Source: Caulobacter sp.
GTDB lineage: Bacteria > Pseudomonadota > Alphaproteobacteria > Caulobacterales > Caulobacteraceae
Direction of reading: 5' to 3'
Assembly: GCA_028291055.1 (NCBI GenBank)
Contig: JAQGIP010000047.1
Coordinates: 1 to 62,408, forward strand
Length of the DNA stretch: 62,408 nucleotides
A program made the position numbers and the translations under genes. Positions 39,350 through 51,019 of the stretch are shown here, piece by piece. The notes under the pieces were generated by a model, which saw only the letters and a list, made by a program, of their open reading frames with translations, did not search any database and was not told where the DNA came from. The number at the start of each line of letters is the position of its first letter. Position 1 is the stretch's first letter.

Positions 39350-40470
39350 GCGGCGCGGTATTCGCCGGCGAACTGGGTGAAGGACATGCTGTCTTCGAAG
39401 TCGAGGTAGATATCCATCAGCTCTTCGGGGCTGATCATCTTCGGCATGCCGCGCGCGAAGCGGTAGCCCCAGAAGCTGACCACATGCTGGACCGCGCCCA
39501 GTTGCTCGCCCAGCTGGGTGAACATGTTGGGGGCCGACAACAGGAAGGTGCGGAAGGCGGAGGGATTGCCCTGTTTGGTCAGGGACTCGTAGGCCACGTC
39601 GTAGGTCCCCAACAGCCGCCCGACACCGTCGCAGCAGCGCTGGATCGCCTTTTGGATGCGGATCTTGGCGGGGCCTATATAGGCCGTGGATTCCGGATCG
39701 CGCGGCCCGCGCGGCTGCAGGTCTTCGATGTCGACCATGACCCGCCCGACGTCCTGCATCAGGTCGGTCATCAGCCATTTGTAGTAGAGGAAGCCGCGCC
39801 AGGAGAAGATGCCGTCCTGATACTCCTGGTCGTTCAGACGCAGGGTTTCGCGCAGCGGGCCAAGATCGGCATCGGGCGAATTGGACAGCAGCTTGGTCAC
39901 CAGCTTGGCCGCCTGGGCCTGGGCGCCGTACTCGCTGTTGAGCGACAGCTGCACCAGCTGGCCGATCTCGCCCTGGACGAAGTCGAACATCCGCTGGGTG
40001 TCGGCGTCGGAGATGTTGAAATAGGCGCGCGCCGGTTCGTGACCGTGGCGCTTCAAGTGCTCGCGCAGCAGGAAGGGATCCAGCGACGGCAGCACGTCGA
40101 TCAGATCCAGCAGCTGTCGATCCGGCTCGCCGGCCTTCAACGCGCCGCCGAAGGCGTGGGCCGTGACCGCGTCGAAATCCTTCTGGCCCACGAAGAAGTA
40201 GTGGGCGCCCAGCTTCAGATCGCGGGAATCGATCGGGATCAGCACCTTGGTGGCGTTGGGCCGGGGGCTGTTGAAGGCCTCATATTCGTTGGGGCGCAGC
40301 CGGTGCTTGACGATGATGGAGCGGTTGAGGCCGGGGTGTTTGAAGAAGGGCGCGCGCTGGAGTTCCGGGTCGCCCTTGGATTGGGTCAGGTTGAGGTTCA
40401 GCACCCGCGCCGTCGATGCCGACGTCTGCAGGGCGGTGAGCCGCCGAACCGAACGATCCTTGACCTGCAA
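39346..40470 (-). CDS. Conserved protein of unknown function, family X member 1
   Basis: One of three paralogues in this window (others at 59473 and 60744). Shared signatures in order: SASTARVLNL near the start, FFKHPGLNRSIIVKHRLR, LPSLDPFLLREHLKR near the middle, FSWRGFLYYKW, and a C-terminal NPSAFRTFLLSAPNMF, LGAVQHVVSFWGYRF. It is soluble, helix-rich and about 374 aa. TTG 40470 is chosen because GAGG lies eight bases upstream and the sequence then aligns with the paralogues from RSVRRL; the frame is open to TTG 40620. This member is the most divergent. I recognise no named domain. Confidence 0.68.
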   Translation of the reverse strand: MQVKDRSVRRLTALQTSASTARVLNLNLTQSKGDPELQRAPFFKHPGLNRSIIVKHRLRPNEYEAFNSPRPNATKVLIPIDSRDLKLGAHYFFVGQKDFDAVTAHAFGGALKAGEPDRQLLDLIDVLPSLDPFLLREHLKRHGHEPARAYFNISDADTQRMFDFVQGEIGQLVQLSLNSEYGAQAQAAKLVTKLLSNSPDADLGPLRETLRLNDQEYQDGIFSWRGFLYYKWLMTDLMQDVGRVMVDIEDLQPRGPRDPESTAYIGPAKIRIQKAIQRCCDGVGRLLGTYDVAYESLTKQGNPSAFRTFLLSAPNMFTQLGEQLGAVQHVVSFWGYRFARGMPKMISPEELMDIYLDFEDSMSFTQFAGEYRAA

Positions 40471-40704
40471 CGGCCTGTCCTCGCACCGATACGGCGGGCG
40501 CTGACCCGGCGTTCCATGCAACGCGGAAAGCGCTACCTTGGCGGCAAGGCCGTAACCTGGACCCGCTGGCTTAATTTTCGCCGAATAGACCCCGGTTTGG
40601 GGCGTCACGCCGCAGTGCAATATTCGGGACGGCGTAAGGCGTTGCGGGGGTTTTTGGCTTTGATCGCGGCCTAGAGCGTAGTCCGCTCATATTGATTCAA
40701 GGTT

Positions 40705-40845
40705 CCGCTCTTCCCCGCGCAGGCGGGGATCCAGGCGGCTTTCGGGATTGTCCTGGATGTCTCTGCCGGACGCTGCGTCTGGCGCCTTCGGCCGCGCCTC
40801 TCCCCCAGATCCAGCTTGGATCCCCGCCTGCGCGGGGAAGAGCGG
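40705..40845. repeat. Perfect 29-bp inverted repeat (type C)
   Basis: Arms at 40705-40733 and 40817-40845 are exact complements; each arm contains the small palindrome CCCCGCGCAGGCGGGG followed by ATCCA. The 83 bases between hold no gene. It lies in the roughly 415-base gap between the sufA 3' end and the next minus-strand gene. Confidence 0.88.
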
Positions 40846-40887
40846 GGTGGAGAGGGAGGCCATGATCCAGTGTGAATGGACTTGGCT

Positions 40888-41280
40888 CTAATCGGCGGCG
40901 GCTGCCGGAATGATGGTCACGCTCTCGCCGCAGCCGCAGGCGTCGGTCTCGTTGGGATTGCGGAACACGAACTTCGACGACAGCCGGGTGGTCTCGTAGT
41001 CGATGGTGGTGCCGATCAGGAACAGGATGGCCTTGGGTTCGATCAGGATGGTGACGCCGTGGTCCTCGACCACCTCGTCCAGCGGGTCGGCCTTGGCGGC
41101 ATATTCCAGGACATACTCCTGGCCCGCGCAGCCGCCGTTCTTCACGCCCACGCGCAGTCCCGCATAGGGCTGTTCGGCCTTGTCCATGATCTCGCGCACG
41201 CGCTCGGCGGCGGCGTCGCTGAGGGTCACGACCTTGGGACGGGGACGGCGGACACGGGGGGTGACGACTGAGGTTTCCAT
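40888..41280 (-). CDS. sufA: Iron-sulfur cluster A-type carrier
   Basis: An A-type (HesB/IscA/ErpA) scaffold or carrier of 130 aa that passes Fe-S clusters to target proteins. The three conserved Cys are visible: one in VKNGGCAGQEY and two in DACGCGESV near the C-terminus. It is the last gene of the SUF operon, four bases after the sufT stop. The N-terminal 20 residues (basic, RVRRPRPK) are an extension. A palindromic repeat follows 43 bases after the stop. Confidence 0.93.
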   Translation of the reverse strand: METSVVTPRVRRPRPKVVTLSDAAAERVREIMDKAEQPYAGLRVGVKNGGCAGQEYVLEYAAKADPLDEVVEDHGVTILIEPKAILFLIGTTIDYETTRLSSKFVFRNPNETDACGCGESVTIIPAAAAD

Positions 41281-41284
41281 TGGG

Positions 41285-41650
41285 CTAGAACATATTCAGC
41301 TGCAATTTGGCTTCGTCCGACATCCGCGACGGGTCCCACGGCGGCTCGAACACCAGGTCCACGTGACAGGACTTGATGCCGGGAACGGCCATGATCGCGT
41401 CCTGAACCCAGCCCGGCATCTCGCCGGCCACCGGGCAGCCCGGCGCGGTCAGCGTCATGTCGATGGCCACGTCCTTGGTGTCGGAAACGTCGACCTTGTA
41501 GATTAGCCCCAGCTCATAGATGTCGACCGGGATTTCCGGGTCGAACACTGTCTTCAACTGCTCGACCAGCTGGTCGGTCAGCCGGTCGAGTTCCGCCTGC
41601 GTCAGCGGCGTGGCGGCAATCTCGGTCGGGGCGGAAGCTGCGTCGTCCAT
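41285..41650 (-). CDS. sufT: SUF-associated Fe-S maturation protein, MIP18/DUF59 family
   Basis: A 121-aa protein with the DUF59 core: DPEIPVDIYELGLIYKVDV, followed by MTLTAPGCPVAG with its conserved Cys, and the C-terminal VFEPPWDPSRMSDEAKLQL. SufT-type proteins support Fe-S delivery in SUF-dependent bacteria. It lies between sufS (20 bases away) and sufA. ATG 41650 is used; a TTG three codons upstream is also open. Confidence 0.92.
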   Translation of the reverse strand: MDDAASAPTEIAATPLTQAELDRLTDQLVEQLKTVFDPEIPVDIYELGLIYKVDVSDTKDVAIDMTLTAPGCPVAGEMPGWVQDAIMAVPGIKSCHVDLVFEPPWDPSRMSDEAKLQLNMF

Positions 41651-41670
41651 GCTCGTCAATCTACCATTCG

Positions 41671-42885
41671 TCAGGCGAAGAAACCGTGCGCCTTGACCAG
41701 CGCGTCGGCAAAGGCGTCGGCGTCGGCCTGCGTGTTATATAGGGCGAAGGAAGCCCGCGCGCTTGAGGTTATGCCAAAGCGCTTCATCAAAGGCTCCGCG
41801 CAATGGGTCCCGGCGCGCACCGCGACGCCATAGCGGTCCAGCAACTGGGCGATATCGTGGGCGTGGGCGCCTTCGACGGTGAAGGAGAGGATGGCCCCCT
41901 TCCCCGGCGCCGTGCCGATCTCGCGCAGCCAGTTGTGGCCGGACAGGCGCTCGCGGGCACGCTCATAAAGCGCGTGTTCGTGGGCTGAAATCGCGGCGCG
42001 GTCATACTGCGCCAGCCAGTCGATGGCGGCGCCCAGCCCGATCGCCTCCAGGATCGGCGGCGTGCCGGCCTCGAAACGGTGCGGCGGGTCGGCATAGGTG
42101 ATGGTTTCCAGCGATACCGATCCGATCATCTCGCCCCCGCCCTGATACGGCGGCAGGGCGGCCAGGCGCTCGGCCTTGCCATAGAGGATGCCGATGCCGG
42201 TGGGGCCATAGAGCTTGTGGCCGGAGAAGACGTAGAAGTCGGCGTCCAGCGCCTTCACATCCACCGCCTGGTGGACGATGGCCTGGCAGCCGTCGACCAG
42301 GGTGATCGCCCCCGCCGCATGGGCCTGGCGGATGATCTCCGCCACGTCGTTGACCGTGCCCAGGACGTTGGACATGTGGCTGACCGCAACGACCTTCGTC
42401 CTGTCGTTCAGCAGGCCCTTGAACGCCTCCATATCCAGCCGCCCATCGTCGGTGACCGGGATAAAGCGCAGCACGATCCCCTGCCGCTCGCGCAGGAAGT
42501 GCCAGGGAATGATGTTGGCGTGGTGCTCCATCTGCGAGATCACGATCTCGTCGCCGGCCTTCAGGCTCTGGCCCAGGCCCGAGGCGACCAGGTTGATGGC
42601 CTCCGTAGCCCCCTTGGTGAAGACCACTTCCGTCTCCGCCGCGTTGATCAGCCGGGCGGCGGATTGACGGGCCTTTTCATAGGCTTCCGTGGTTTCGTTG
42701 GCGAGCGTGTGGAGACCCCGGTGCACGTTGGCGTACGAATGTTCCATGGAATGGACCATGGCGTCGATCACCGCGCGGGGCTTTTGAGCCGAGGCGGCCG
42801 AGTCCAGATAGACCAGCGGCTTGCCGTTCACCTGCCGCGACAGGATCGGAAACTGCGCGCGGGCCGCTTCGGCGTCGAAGGCCAT
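41671..42885 (-). CDS. sufS: Cysteine desulfurase SufS, group II
   Basis: PLP enzyme that takes sulfur from cysteine for SUF cluster assembly. At 404 aa it is of usual size. The PLP Lys is in FSGHKLYGPTGIGILYG, the catalytic Cys in RAGTHCAEPLMKRFG, and ISQMEHHANIIPW and LGTVNDV are family-typical. Start and stop overlap with sufD (TAATG). The presence of a second desulfurase gene upstream in the same operon is unusual compared with the E. coli suf locus but seen in alphaproteobacteria. Confidence 0.96.
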   Translation of the reverse strand: MAFDAEAARAQFPILSRQVNGKPLVYLDSAASAQKPRAVIDAMVHSMEHSYANVHRGLHTLANETTEAYEKARQSAARLINAAETEVVFTKGATEAINLVASGLGQSLKAGDEIVISQMEHHANIIPWHFLRERQGIVLRFIPVTDDGRLDMEAFKGLLNDRTKVVAVSHMSNVLGTVNDVAEIIRQAHAAGAITLVDGCQAIVHQAVDVKALDADFYVFSGHKLYGPTGIGILYGKAERLAALPPYQGGGEMIGSVSLETITYADPPHRFEAGTPPILEAIGLGAAIDWLAQYDRAAISAHEHALYERARERLSGHNWLREIGTAPGKGAILSFTVEGAHAHDIAQLLDRYGVAVRAGTHCAEPLMKRFGITSSARASFALYNTQADADAFADALVKAHGFFA

Positions 42886-43915
42886 TAGCCCACACCCAGC
42901 CGTCCCGCCGCCCAGGCGCGGGCGACGTCGCGCGCGCCCTCATGGCCGATGCGGTCAATCACCTCGCCGATGAAGGCTTCCGTCAGCATGGCCTTGGCGG
43001 CCAACTCGGGAATGCCACGCTGGCGGGCGTAGAACAGCGCGTCATCGTCCAGCGAGCCCACGGTGTTGCCGTGGGCGCAGGAGACGTCGTCGGCGAAGAT
43101 CAGCAGTTCGGGCTTCGCGTCGACTTCGGCGCGGTCGCTGAGCAGCAGAGCGTGATGGCCCATCCGCGCGTCGGTCTGGTCCGCGCCTTCTTCCACGACG
43201 ATGCGCCCCTGGAAAACACCCCTGCCCTGATCGGACACAACGCCCTTGATCAACTGGCTTGTCGTGCCGTCCACGCCACCATGGGTGACGACGGTGGTGA
43301 TGTCGGCATGCCGCTGGCCGGCGACCAGATACACGCCATCAAGCCGCACCGAGGCATGGGCGCCAGGATGCGCGACGCGGGTCTCAAGACGCTGACGTTT
43401 GGCGCCGGTGGTTAGCACGGTCTGTGCGAGCGAAGCGCCGGGCGAGAGCGTGACCTCGGCCTGACTGATCGACACTGCATCGGCGGCATCGGCAGCCAGC
43501 ACGATCCGTTCAAGCGACGCCCCTTTGGCCAGCCGGATATCGATATCGGCCTCGACCACATAGCCCGCGCCTTGCCCCTCGTAGCTTTCGAGCAGGACCA
43601 GGCGCGCACCCTCGCCCACCTCGATCGACAGCCGCGCGGCGTGAGCCGTCTCGCTGGCGGCGGCGACGAAGCGCAGCGCCACAGTGCGGGTCAGACCGGC
43701 GGCAAGCTCAAACCGCGTGTCGCCTCGACCGTTGACCACGGCCAGCACGCCATCGGCCAAGCCGTCGAACGGCCCCGCGCCCAGCGCGCCCTCGAAGACG
43801 GGCGAGACCGGCGGCAACACGCGGATCAGCGCGCGCAGATCGGTCCAGCGCCAATCCTCGTCGCGCCGCGAGGGCAGCTCGGTGACGTCACCGGTCTTGA
43901 GGGCGGACGCCAGGC

Positions 43916-43919
<4 letters not shown>
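42885..43919 (-). CDS. sufD: SUF scaffold subunit SufD
   Basis: Partner of SufB in the SufBC2D scaffold complex. The 344-aa protein has the right-handed beta-helix core with a C-terminal helical region. Characteristic segments are TDARMGHHALLLSDRAEVDAK, KPELLIFADDVSCAHGNTVG (conserved Cys and His), and [13 protein letters not shown]. It is shorter and more variable at its N-terminus than SufB, as usual. Its ATG overlaps the sufC stop by four bases. Confidence 0.94.
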
Positions 43920-44665
<746 letters not shown>

Positions 44666-44668
44666 TGA

Positions 44669-44917
44669 TTAGACGGACCATCTTGTGTGACGCCAGGACA
44701 GGATGAAATAGACGATCAGGGTCACGGCAGGGACAACAAGGATCGTCAGGAACGGCAGGTGAAAGTGCAGGCGCGTGACGACGAAAACCCAGGGGAATGG
44801 ACTCGTTACGACTATTGCCCCCACTATCGCGAATAGCGCCCAACCCTTCCAATGAACCGGCCAGAAGCCGCCACCGGCGACGCGCGAGCCTTTGAACCAG
44901 ATTTCTGCGCGGCTCAT
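44669..44917 (-). CDS. Small two-helix membrane protein inside the suf operon (82 aa)
   Basis: Two hydrophobic segments, WALFAIVGAIVVTSPFPWVF near 25-45 and LPFLTILVVPAVTLIVYFIL near 53-73, joined by a short loop and ended by a basic tail. The ATG overlaps the stop of the VOC gene and it ends three bases before sufC, so it is co-translated with the operon. No family is recognised and no known SUF component has this shape; it may be an unrelated gene trapped in the operon. Confidence 0.72.
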   Translation of the reverse strand: MSRAEIWFKGSRVAGGGFWPVHWKGWALFAIVGAIVVTSPFPWVFVVTRLHFHLPFLTILVVPAVTLIVYFILSWRHTRWSV

Positions 44918-45287
44918 CCTACGAACTCCGAAACTGGCTTCAGGAATTCCAGCCTGTTGCCGAAGGGGTCGTAGATGAAGACGCGCTCGACGCCGTCGAT
45001 CTCGTCGTTCGCCTTGGTCTGATAGCCGCCGGCCTGGGCGCGCGCCGCGATCGCGGCCACATCATCGACCACGAAGGCCACATGCGCCTTCTGGCTGACG
45101 TGGAAGTCGGCCTCCGCGCCGAGATGCAACTTGAACGCGCCGCCCTCGAACCAGCACCCGCCCCGCTTGGCGAGCTCGGGCGGCTTGGGAACCTCGGTCA
45201 GGCCAAGCAGGTCGCGATAGAAGGGCCGCGCGGCGTCTTCGCCGCCGACCGGGATGGCGATCTGAACGTGATCGATGGCCTCAAGCA

Positions 45288-45288
<1 letters not shown>
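44914..45288 (-). CDS. VOC (glyoxalase/dioxygenase-like) family protein inside the suf operon
   Basis: A 124-aa vicinal-oxygen-chelate fold protein: DHVQIAIPVG at the N-terminus, FYRDLLGLTEV, HVAFVVDDVAAI in the middle and FIYDPFGNRLEFL at the end. Candidate metal ligands are the His in DHVQ, the His in KAHVAF and the Glu in RLEFL. Substrate is unknown. The start is GTG 45288 and overlaps the sufB stop (TAGTG). Confidence 0.86.
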
Positions 45289-46756
<1,468 letters not shown>

Positions 46757-46757
<1 letters not shown>

Positions 46758-47881
46758 TACGCAACCTCTCGCCGGCGGGCCGTGTGGCGCTCGTAGGCCG
46801 CCACCCAGGCATCGCCGCATGCAATCCAGTCGGCCTCGCTCGAGGCCCAGCCGCCACTCACTCGCAGGGCATAGGGGGCCAGGTCGGCCAGGGCCATGGC
46901 CTGAACCACCCGGCTGGCCTTGACCTTGCCCGACGAGCAGGCCGCCCCGGCGCTGACCATGATCCCGGCCAGATCCAGGCCCATGACCTGCAACTCCGAA
47001 CTGTAGCCCGGCGCCGCGAAGCCCAGGGTCTGGGGCAGCCGCGCCGCGCCTTCGCCCAGCACCGTGGCGCCGGCCTCGGCGACCCGCGCCGCCAGCCGGT
47101 CGCGCCAGACGGCCTGGGCGGCCATAACGTCCAGGCCCTCGCGGGCTGCCCGGGCGGCAACGCCGAAGGCGGCGATGCCGGGGACATTCTCCGTGCCGGC
47201 GCGGCGGCCGCGTTCCTGGCCTCCGCCGTGGAGGCGGCGCGCCAGGGTGGCGCGGGGGCCGGCGGCCAGGGCGCCGACGCCCTGCATGCCGCCGAGTTTG
47301 TGAGCCGACAGCGCAAGGGTATCCGCGCCCAGGGCGTTGAAATCGATGGCGATCTTGCCGGCGGCCTGGACGGCGTCCACGTGCAGCCAGCCGTCGGCGG
47401 CGCGGACCAGCTCAGAGGCCTGGGCGGCCGGCTGGATCACGCCCGTCTCGTTGTTGGCCAGCATCAGGCAAACCAGCGCCCGGCCCTCGCCCGCCAGCGC
47501 CTTCGCCAGCCAGGCCAGGTCCGCCACACCCTCGCCGTCCACCGGCAGGATTTCCACGCAAAGGCCCGTGGCGTTGGCGTTTTCGATGACGGCGTCATGC
47601 TCGACGGCGCTCACGATGATGCGGGCGAACCCCGCCGCCCTGGCGCTTTCGATGGCCAGCGCATTGGCTTCGGTGCCGCCGCTGGTGAAGACGATGGAGC
47701 CCACCTTCACGCCGGCCAACTCGGCCACCTCGGCGCGGGCGTCCTCCACCAGCACGCGCGCGGCGCGGCCGGCGGCATGCACCGACGAGGGATTACCCGC
47801 CGACACAAGCGCGACCGCGACCGCCTCGGCGGCCTCAGGGCGCACCGGCGCGGTGGCGTTGTAATCCAGGTAGATGCTCAC
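46757..47881 (-). CDS. Cysteine desulfurase, IscS/NifS group I
   Basis: A 374-aa PLP enzyme of the IscS-like group: [17 protein letters not shown] at the start, [19 protein letters not shown] Lys in [26 protein letters not shown] and the active-site Cys loop [16 protein letters not shown]. The start is GTG 47881, preceded by GGAGGCG and overlapping the rrf2 stop (GTGA). It differs from SufS in the same operon, so the locus encodes desulfurases of both groups. It may serve thiolation or cluster assembly. Confidence 0.93.
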
Positions 47882-48336
47882 GCCGCCTCCGCCAGATCGG
47901 GACTGAGGCGGCCGGCCAGCACGTCGGCCAGGGAGACCGACGCGAGGTAGGCGTGCATGCGCCGGCCCATCTCGGCCCACAGGTCGTGGGTCAGGCATTT
48001 GGCGCCGCCGGCCATGCAGCCGTGCTTGGCCACGCCGGCCCCGCAGCGGGTGGCGCGCAGCGGTTCGTCGACGGCGGCGACGATGTCGGCGATGGAGGTG
48101 GCTTCCGGCTCGAGCGCCAGGCGATAGCCGCCGCCCGGACCGCGCGCACTGTTGACCAGGCCCTTGCGGCGCAGGCGCGCGAACAGCTGCTCGAGGTAGG
48201 ACAGGCTGATTTCCTGGCGCGCGGCGATCTCCGCCAGCGCCACGCCGCGCGGACCATCATCGCCCAGCGCCGCCTGCTGGCGGGCCAGGTCGGTCATCGC
48301 CATGACGGCATAGCGGCCCTTGGTGCCGAGATGCAT
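47878..48336 (-). CDS. iscR: Rrf2/IscR-type Fe-S-sensing regulator
   Basis: A 152-aa winged-helix regulator that heads the SUF operon. The N-terminus MHLGTKGRYAVMAMTDLA is the Rrf2 signature, and the recognition helix lies in ISLSYLEQLFARLRRKGLV. The cluster loop has TRCGAGVAKHGCMAGGAKC then LTHDLW: Cys-x8-Cys-x6-Cys plus a nearby His, like the [2Fe-2S] ligands of IscR. It is likely to repress or tune the operon when Fe-S supply is adequate. The symbol is by similarity. Confidence 0.92.
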   Translation of the reverse strand: MHLGTKGRYAVMAMTDLARQQAALGDDGPRGVALAEIAARQEISLSYLEQLFARLRRKGLVNSARGPGGGYRLALEPEATSIADIVAAVDEPLRATRCGAGVAKHGCMAGGAKCLTHDLWAEMGRRMHAYLASVSLADVLAGRLSPDLAEAA

Positions 48337-48419
48337 GGGCTGTTCCCTTGCTCAGAATCCTCGCATCCGGCGAGCCGCCTGTGCTAAGGGCCGCCAAACG
48401 CTCGTGGATACGCAGGGCG

Positions 48420-48448
48420 GACATAGGAAGACCAAGCTGCGCGGTCAA
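48420..48448 (-). promoter_or_regulatory. Promoter of the rrf2-suf operon with IscR-like half-site
   Basis: On the minus strand TTGACC (48443-48448) and TATGTC (48420-48425) are 17 bases apart, about 85 bases before the rrf2 ATG. The -35 region reads ATACTTGACC, resembling an IscR half-site, so the regulator may bind its own promoter. Confidence 0.6.
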
Positions 48449-48483
48449 GTATTCCGCGCGCTGGAACAGTGGATGGAATTGGT

Positions 48484-49134
48484 ATGCCAGAAGTCGTCCT
48501 GACCGGCGCAGCCGGACGGATTGAAGCGCGTTATTCGCCGGGCAAGCGCGAGACCGCGCCCATTGCCCTGATCCTCCACCCCCACCCCCGCGCCGGCGGT
48601 CACATGAACCACCCGGTGGCGGTGCAGCTCTATCACCTGTTCATGAAGCGCGGCTTCGCGGTCCTGCGCTTCAACTTCCGGGGTGTAGGCCGATCGCAAG
48701 GCGAGTTCGACCAGGGCATCGGCGAGCTGGCCGACGCCGCCACGGCGCTGGACTGGCTGCAGGCCATGAACCCGGCCGCGTCGCAGACCTGGGTCGCGGG
48801 CTACAGCTTCGGCGCCTGGGTCGGCATGCAGCTGCTGATGCGCCGCCCTGAGACGGACGGCTTCATCTCGGTGTCGCCGCCGACCAACATGTACGACTTC
48901 TCCTTCCTGGCCCCCTGCCCGGCGTCGGGCCTGATGCTGCACGGCGGGTCGGACACCATCGTGCCGCCGGTCGAGGTGGAGCGCGTGGTCTCCAAGCTGC
49001 GCACCCAGAAGGGCATCACCATCGATCACGAGGTGGTTGAGGGCGCGACCCACTTCTGGGCCGAAAACCTGCCCGACGTGGAAAAGCGCGTCGCCGCCTA
49101 TCTCGACATGCGCCTGGCGGCCAACCCCGCCTAA
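48484..49134 (+). CDS. Alpha/beta hydrolase, dienelactone-hydrolase-like subgroup
   Basis: A 216-aa serine hydrolase: oxyanion region [31 protein letters not shown], nucleophile elbow GYSFGAW, Asp region [10 protein letters not shown], and His in [12 protein letters not shown]. Proteins of this type are widespread in alphaproteobacteria and lack a firmly assigned substrate. It is divergent from the suf operon with about 150 bases between, and followed after 32 bases by ppa. ATG 48484 is chosen over ATG 48469. Confidence 0.87.
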   Translation: MPEVVLTGAAGRIEARYSPGKRETAPIALILHPHPRAGGHMNHPVAVQLYHLFMKRGFAVLRFNFRGVGRSQGEFDQGIGELADAATALDWLQAMNPAASQTWVAGYSFGAWVGMQLLMRRPETDGFISVSPPTNMYDFSFLAPCPASGLMLHGGSDTIVPPVEVERVVSKLRTQKGITIDHEVVEGATHFWAENLPDVEKRVAAYLDMRLAANPA

Positions 49135-49166
49135 CGATCTACGCCTTAGAGTCCGGAGCTTTCCCG

Positions 49167-49700
49167 ATGAACCTCGAAGCCGTCTCCATCGGCATTGATC
49201 CCCCGCGCGACGTCAACGTCGTCATCGAAGTGCCCATCGGCGGCGAGCCCATCAAGTATGAGATGGACAAGGCCTCGGGCGCGCTGAAGGTCGACCGCTT
49301 CCTCTATACGTCGATGCGCTATCCCGGGAATTACGGCTTCATCCCCCACACCCTGTCGGGCGACGGCGACCCGGTGGACGTGATCGTGGCCAACACCCGG
49401 GCCATCATCCCGGGCGCGATCATGAGCTGCAAGATCGTGGGCGTGCTGGTCATGGAAGACGAGGCCGGCGGCGACGAGAAGCTGATCGCCGTGCCCTCGG
49501 CCAAGCTGACCGCGCGCTATGCGGGCGTGGAGACCTATACCGACCTGCCCCAGATCACGCTCGACCAGATCGAGCACTTCTTCAAGCATTACAAGGACCT
49601 GGAGCCCAACAAGTGGGTGAAGGTGATCCGCTGGGGTGACGCCGCGGAAGCGCAAAAGATGGTCATCGAGGGGATTGAGCGGGCCAAGGCGGCGAAATAG
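49167..49700 (+). CDS. ppa: Inorganic pyrophosphatase
   Basis: Family I soluble pyrophosphatase of 177 aa that pulls biosynthetic reactions forward by hydrolysing pyrophosphate. Motifs: [37 protein letters not shown], and the metal-binding DGDPVDVIV; the later Asp is found in [17 protein letters not shown] precedes ATG 49167. It is essential in most bacteria. Confidence 0.96.
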   Translation: MNLEAVSIGIDPPRDVNVVIEVPIGGEPIKYEMDKASGALKVDRFLYTSMRYPGNYGFIPHTLSGDGDPVDVIVANTRAIIPGAIMSCKIVGVLVMEDEAGGDEKLIAVPSAKLTARYAGVETYTDLPQITLDQIEHFFKHYKDLEPNKWVKVIRWGDAAEAQKMVIEGIERAKAAK

Positions 49701-49724
49701 CCTCTTCCCAAATGGGAGAGACAA

Positions 49725-50771
49725 ATGGCCAGCCTCAACGAGACGATCCTCGAGCCCGATCTCCCCATCGTCGATCCCCACCATCACCTGTGGGACCGCA
49801 CCGCGCTGCTGGCCGCCCTGCCGGCGCCGAAGCACGGCTTCGAGCACATGCTGCGGCGCGTGCCCCGCTATCTGTTCGACGACCTGCTGGCGGACATGAA
49901 GCGCGGCCATAACGTGGTGGCCACCGTCTATATGGAATGCGGCGCCTTCTACCGCGCCTCCGCCGAGCCGGCCTTCAAGCCGGTGGGCGAGGTGGAGTTC
50001 GTCAATGGCGTGGCCGCCCAGGGGGCCAGCGGCGTCTACGGCGACGTGCGGCCCTGCGCCGGGATCGTCGGCCACGCCGACTGCACCATCGGCGACGGCG
50101 TGGCCGCCGTGCTGGTCGCCCTGATGGCCGCCGGCAACGGACGCTTCCGGGGCATCCGCCAGAGCTGCTCGGCGGACGCCGACCCCGATGTGCTGGGCCC
50201 GCTCAACCGCCAGAAGCCCGGCCTCTACCACTCCAACGCCTTCCGCGAGGGCTTCCGGCATCTGGGACCGCTCGGCCTGTCCTTCGACGCCTGGCTGCTG
50301 GAGCCGCAGCTTCCCGACCTGATCGACCTGGCCCGCGCCTTCCCCGACACCCAGATCATCCTGGACCATGTGGGCACGCCGCTGGGCATCGGCGCCTACA
50401 AAGGCCGGCGCGACGAGCGCTATCCGATCTGGCGCGACAACATCCAGACGCTGGCCAAGCTGCCCAATGTCTCGGTGAAGGTCGGCGGCCTGGCCATGGT
50501 CTTCCCCGGCTTCGACAGCTTCATGAGCGATCCGCCGACGCCCTCCGCCGCCCTGGCCGAGGAATGGCGCCCCTACGTCGAACCGGTGATCGAGGCCTTC
50601 GGGGCGGAGCGCTGCATGTTCGAAAGCAACTTCCCCGTCGATATCGGCAGCTGCGACTACGACGTGCTGTGGAACACGTTCAAGGTGCTGGCCAAGGGCG
50701 CGTCGGCGGAGGAGAAGACCGCCCTGTTCAGCGGCACGGCGACGAAGGTCTACCGGCTGGATTTGACCTGA
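49725..50771 (+). CDS. Amidohydrolase (PF04909-type) TIM-barrel hydrolase
   Basis: A 348-aa metal-dependent hydrolase of the amidohydrolase-2 group (2-pyrone-4,6-dicarboxylate lactonase/ACMSD-like). The metal motif is DPHHHLWDR near residue 17, a further His lies in IILDHVGTPLGIG, and the C-terminal SNFPVDIGSCDYDVLWN holds the conserved Asp. The substrate, perhaps a lactone, is unknown. GGGAGA precedes the ATG and the gene follows ppa by 24 bases. A nested palindromic element starts three bases after its stop. Confidence 0.85.
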   Translation: MASLNETILEPDLPIVDPHHHLWDRTALLAALPAPKHGFEHMLRRVPRYLFDDLLADMKRGHNVVATVYMECGAFYRASAEPAFKPVGEVEFVNGVAAQGASGVYGDVRPCAGIVGHADCTIGDGVAAVLVALMAAGNGRFRGIRQSCSADADPDVLGPLNRQKPGLYHSNAFREGFRHLGPLGLSFDAWLLEPQLPDLIDLARAFPDTQIILDHVGTPLGIGAYKGRRDERYPIWRDNIQTLAKLPNVSVKVGGLAMVFPGFDSFMSDPPTPSAALAEEWRPYVEPVIEAFGAERCMFESNFPVDIGSCDYDVLWNTFKVLAKGASAEEKTALFSGTATKVYRLDLT

Positions 50772-50774
50772 CCA

Positions 50775-50917
50775 GGGGACATGTTCGCTCTCAAACGCCG
50801 CGCGGGTTGCCCCCTCGCCTGACCGTACGTGTCCCCGATTTGCACCAGGGCGGCGGGGGACACGTACGGTCAGGCCGCGCTTCGTAGTCCCGTTGGTCTG
50901 AGAGCGTACATGTCCCC
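50775..50917. repeat. Nested palindromic element, copy 3 (type A)
   Basis: Outer arms at 50775-50793 (one base differs from consensus, GTTCG) and 50899-50917; inner arms ACCGTACGTGTCCCC at 50822-50836 and its exact complement at 50856-50870. This is the one copy between co-directional genes, immediately before the tyrS promoter. Confidence 0.9.
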
Positions 50918-50931
50918 GGTACGTCGCCGAC

Positions 50932-50960
50932 TTGACGCCGCAGCGCCCCGCCCGCTATCC
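50932..50960 (+). promoter_or_regulatory. Promoter of tyrS
   Basis: TTGACG (50932-50937) and CTATCC (50955-50960) are 17 bases apart; read as TTGACGC...GCTATCC they fit the Caulobacter housekeeping promoter pattern (TTGaCgS and GCtANaWC). A start site near 50967 would place the leader-peptide ATG (50969) almost at the RNA end. Confidence 0.6.
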
Positions 50961-50968
50961 AGAGCCCC

Positions 50969-51019
50969 ATGATCGCCCGCCGCGCCACCACCGGCCTCTA
51001 TTACCGCTCGTATCGTTAG
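50969..51019 (+). CDS. Candidate tyrosine leader peptide (16 aa)
   Basis: ATG to TAG encodes [16 protein letters not shown], with three Tyr codons among the last six sense codons, 140-190 bases before tyrS. No Shine-Dalgarno sequence precedes it, but the predicted RNA start lies one to three bases upstream, so leaderless translation is plausible. The Tyr codons abut hairpin H1. This is the layout of an amino-acid-sensing leader peptide controlling its cognate synthetase. It is a prediction from sequence alone; a chance ORF is possible, but the position, Tyr content and overlap with the hairpins make that less likely. Confidence 0.68.
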   Translation: MIARRATTGLYYRSYR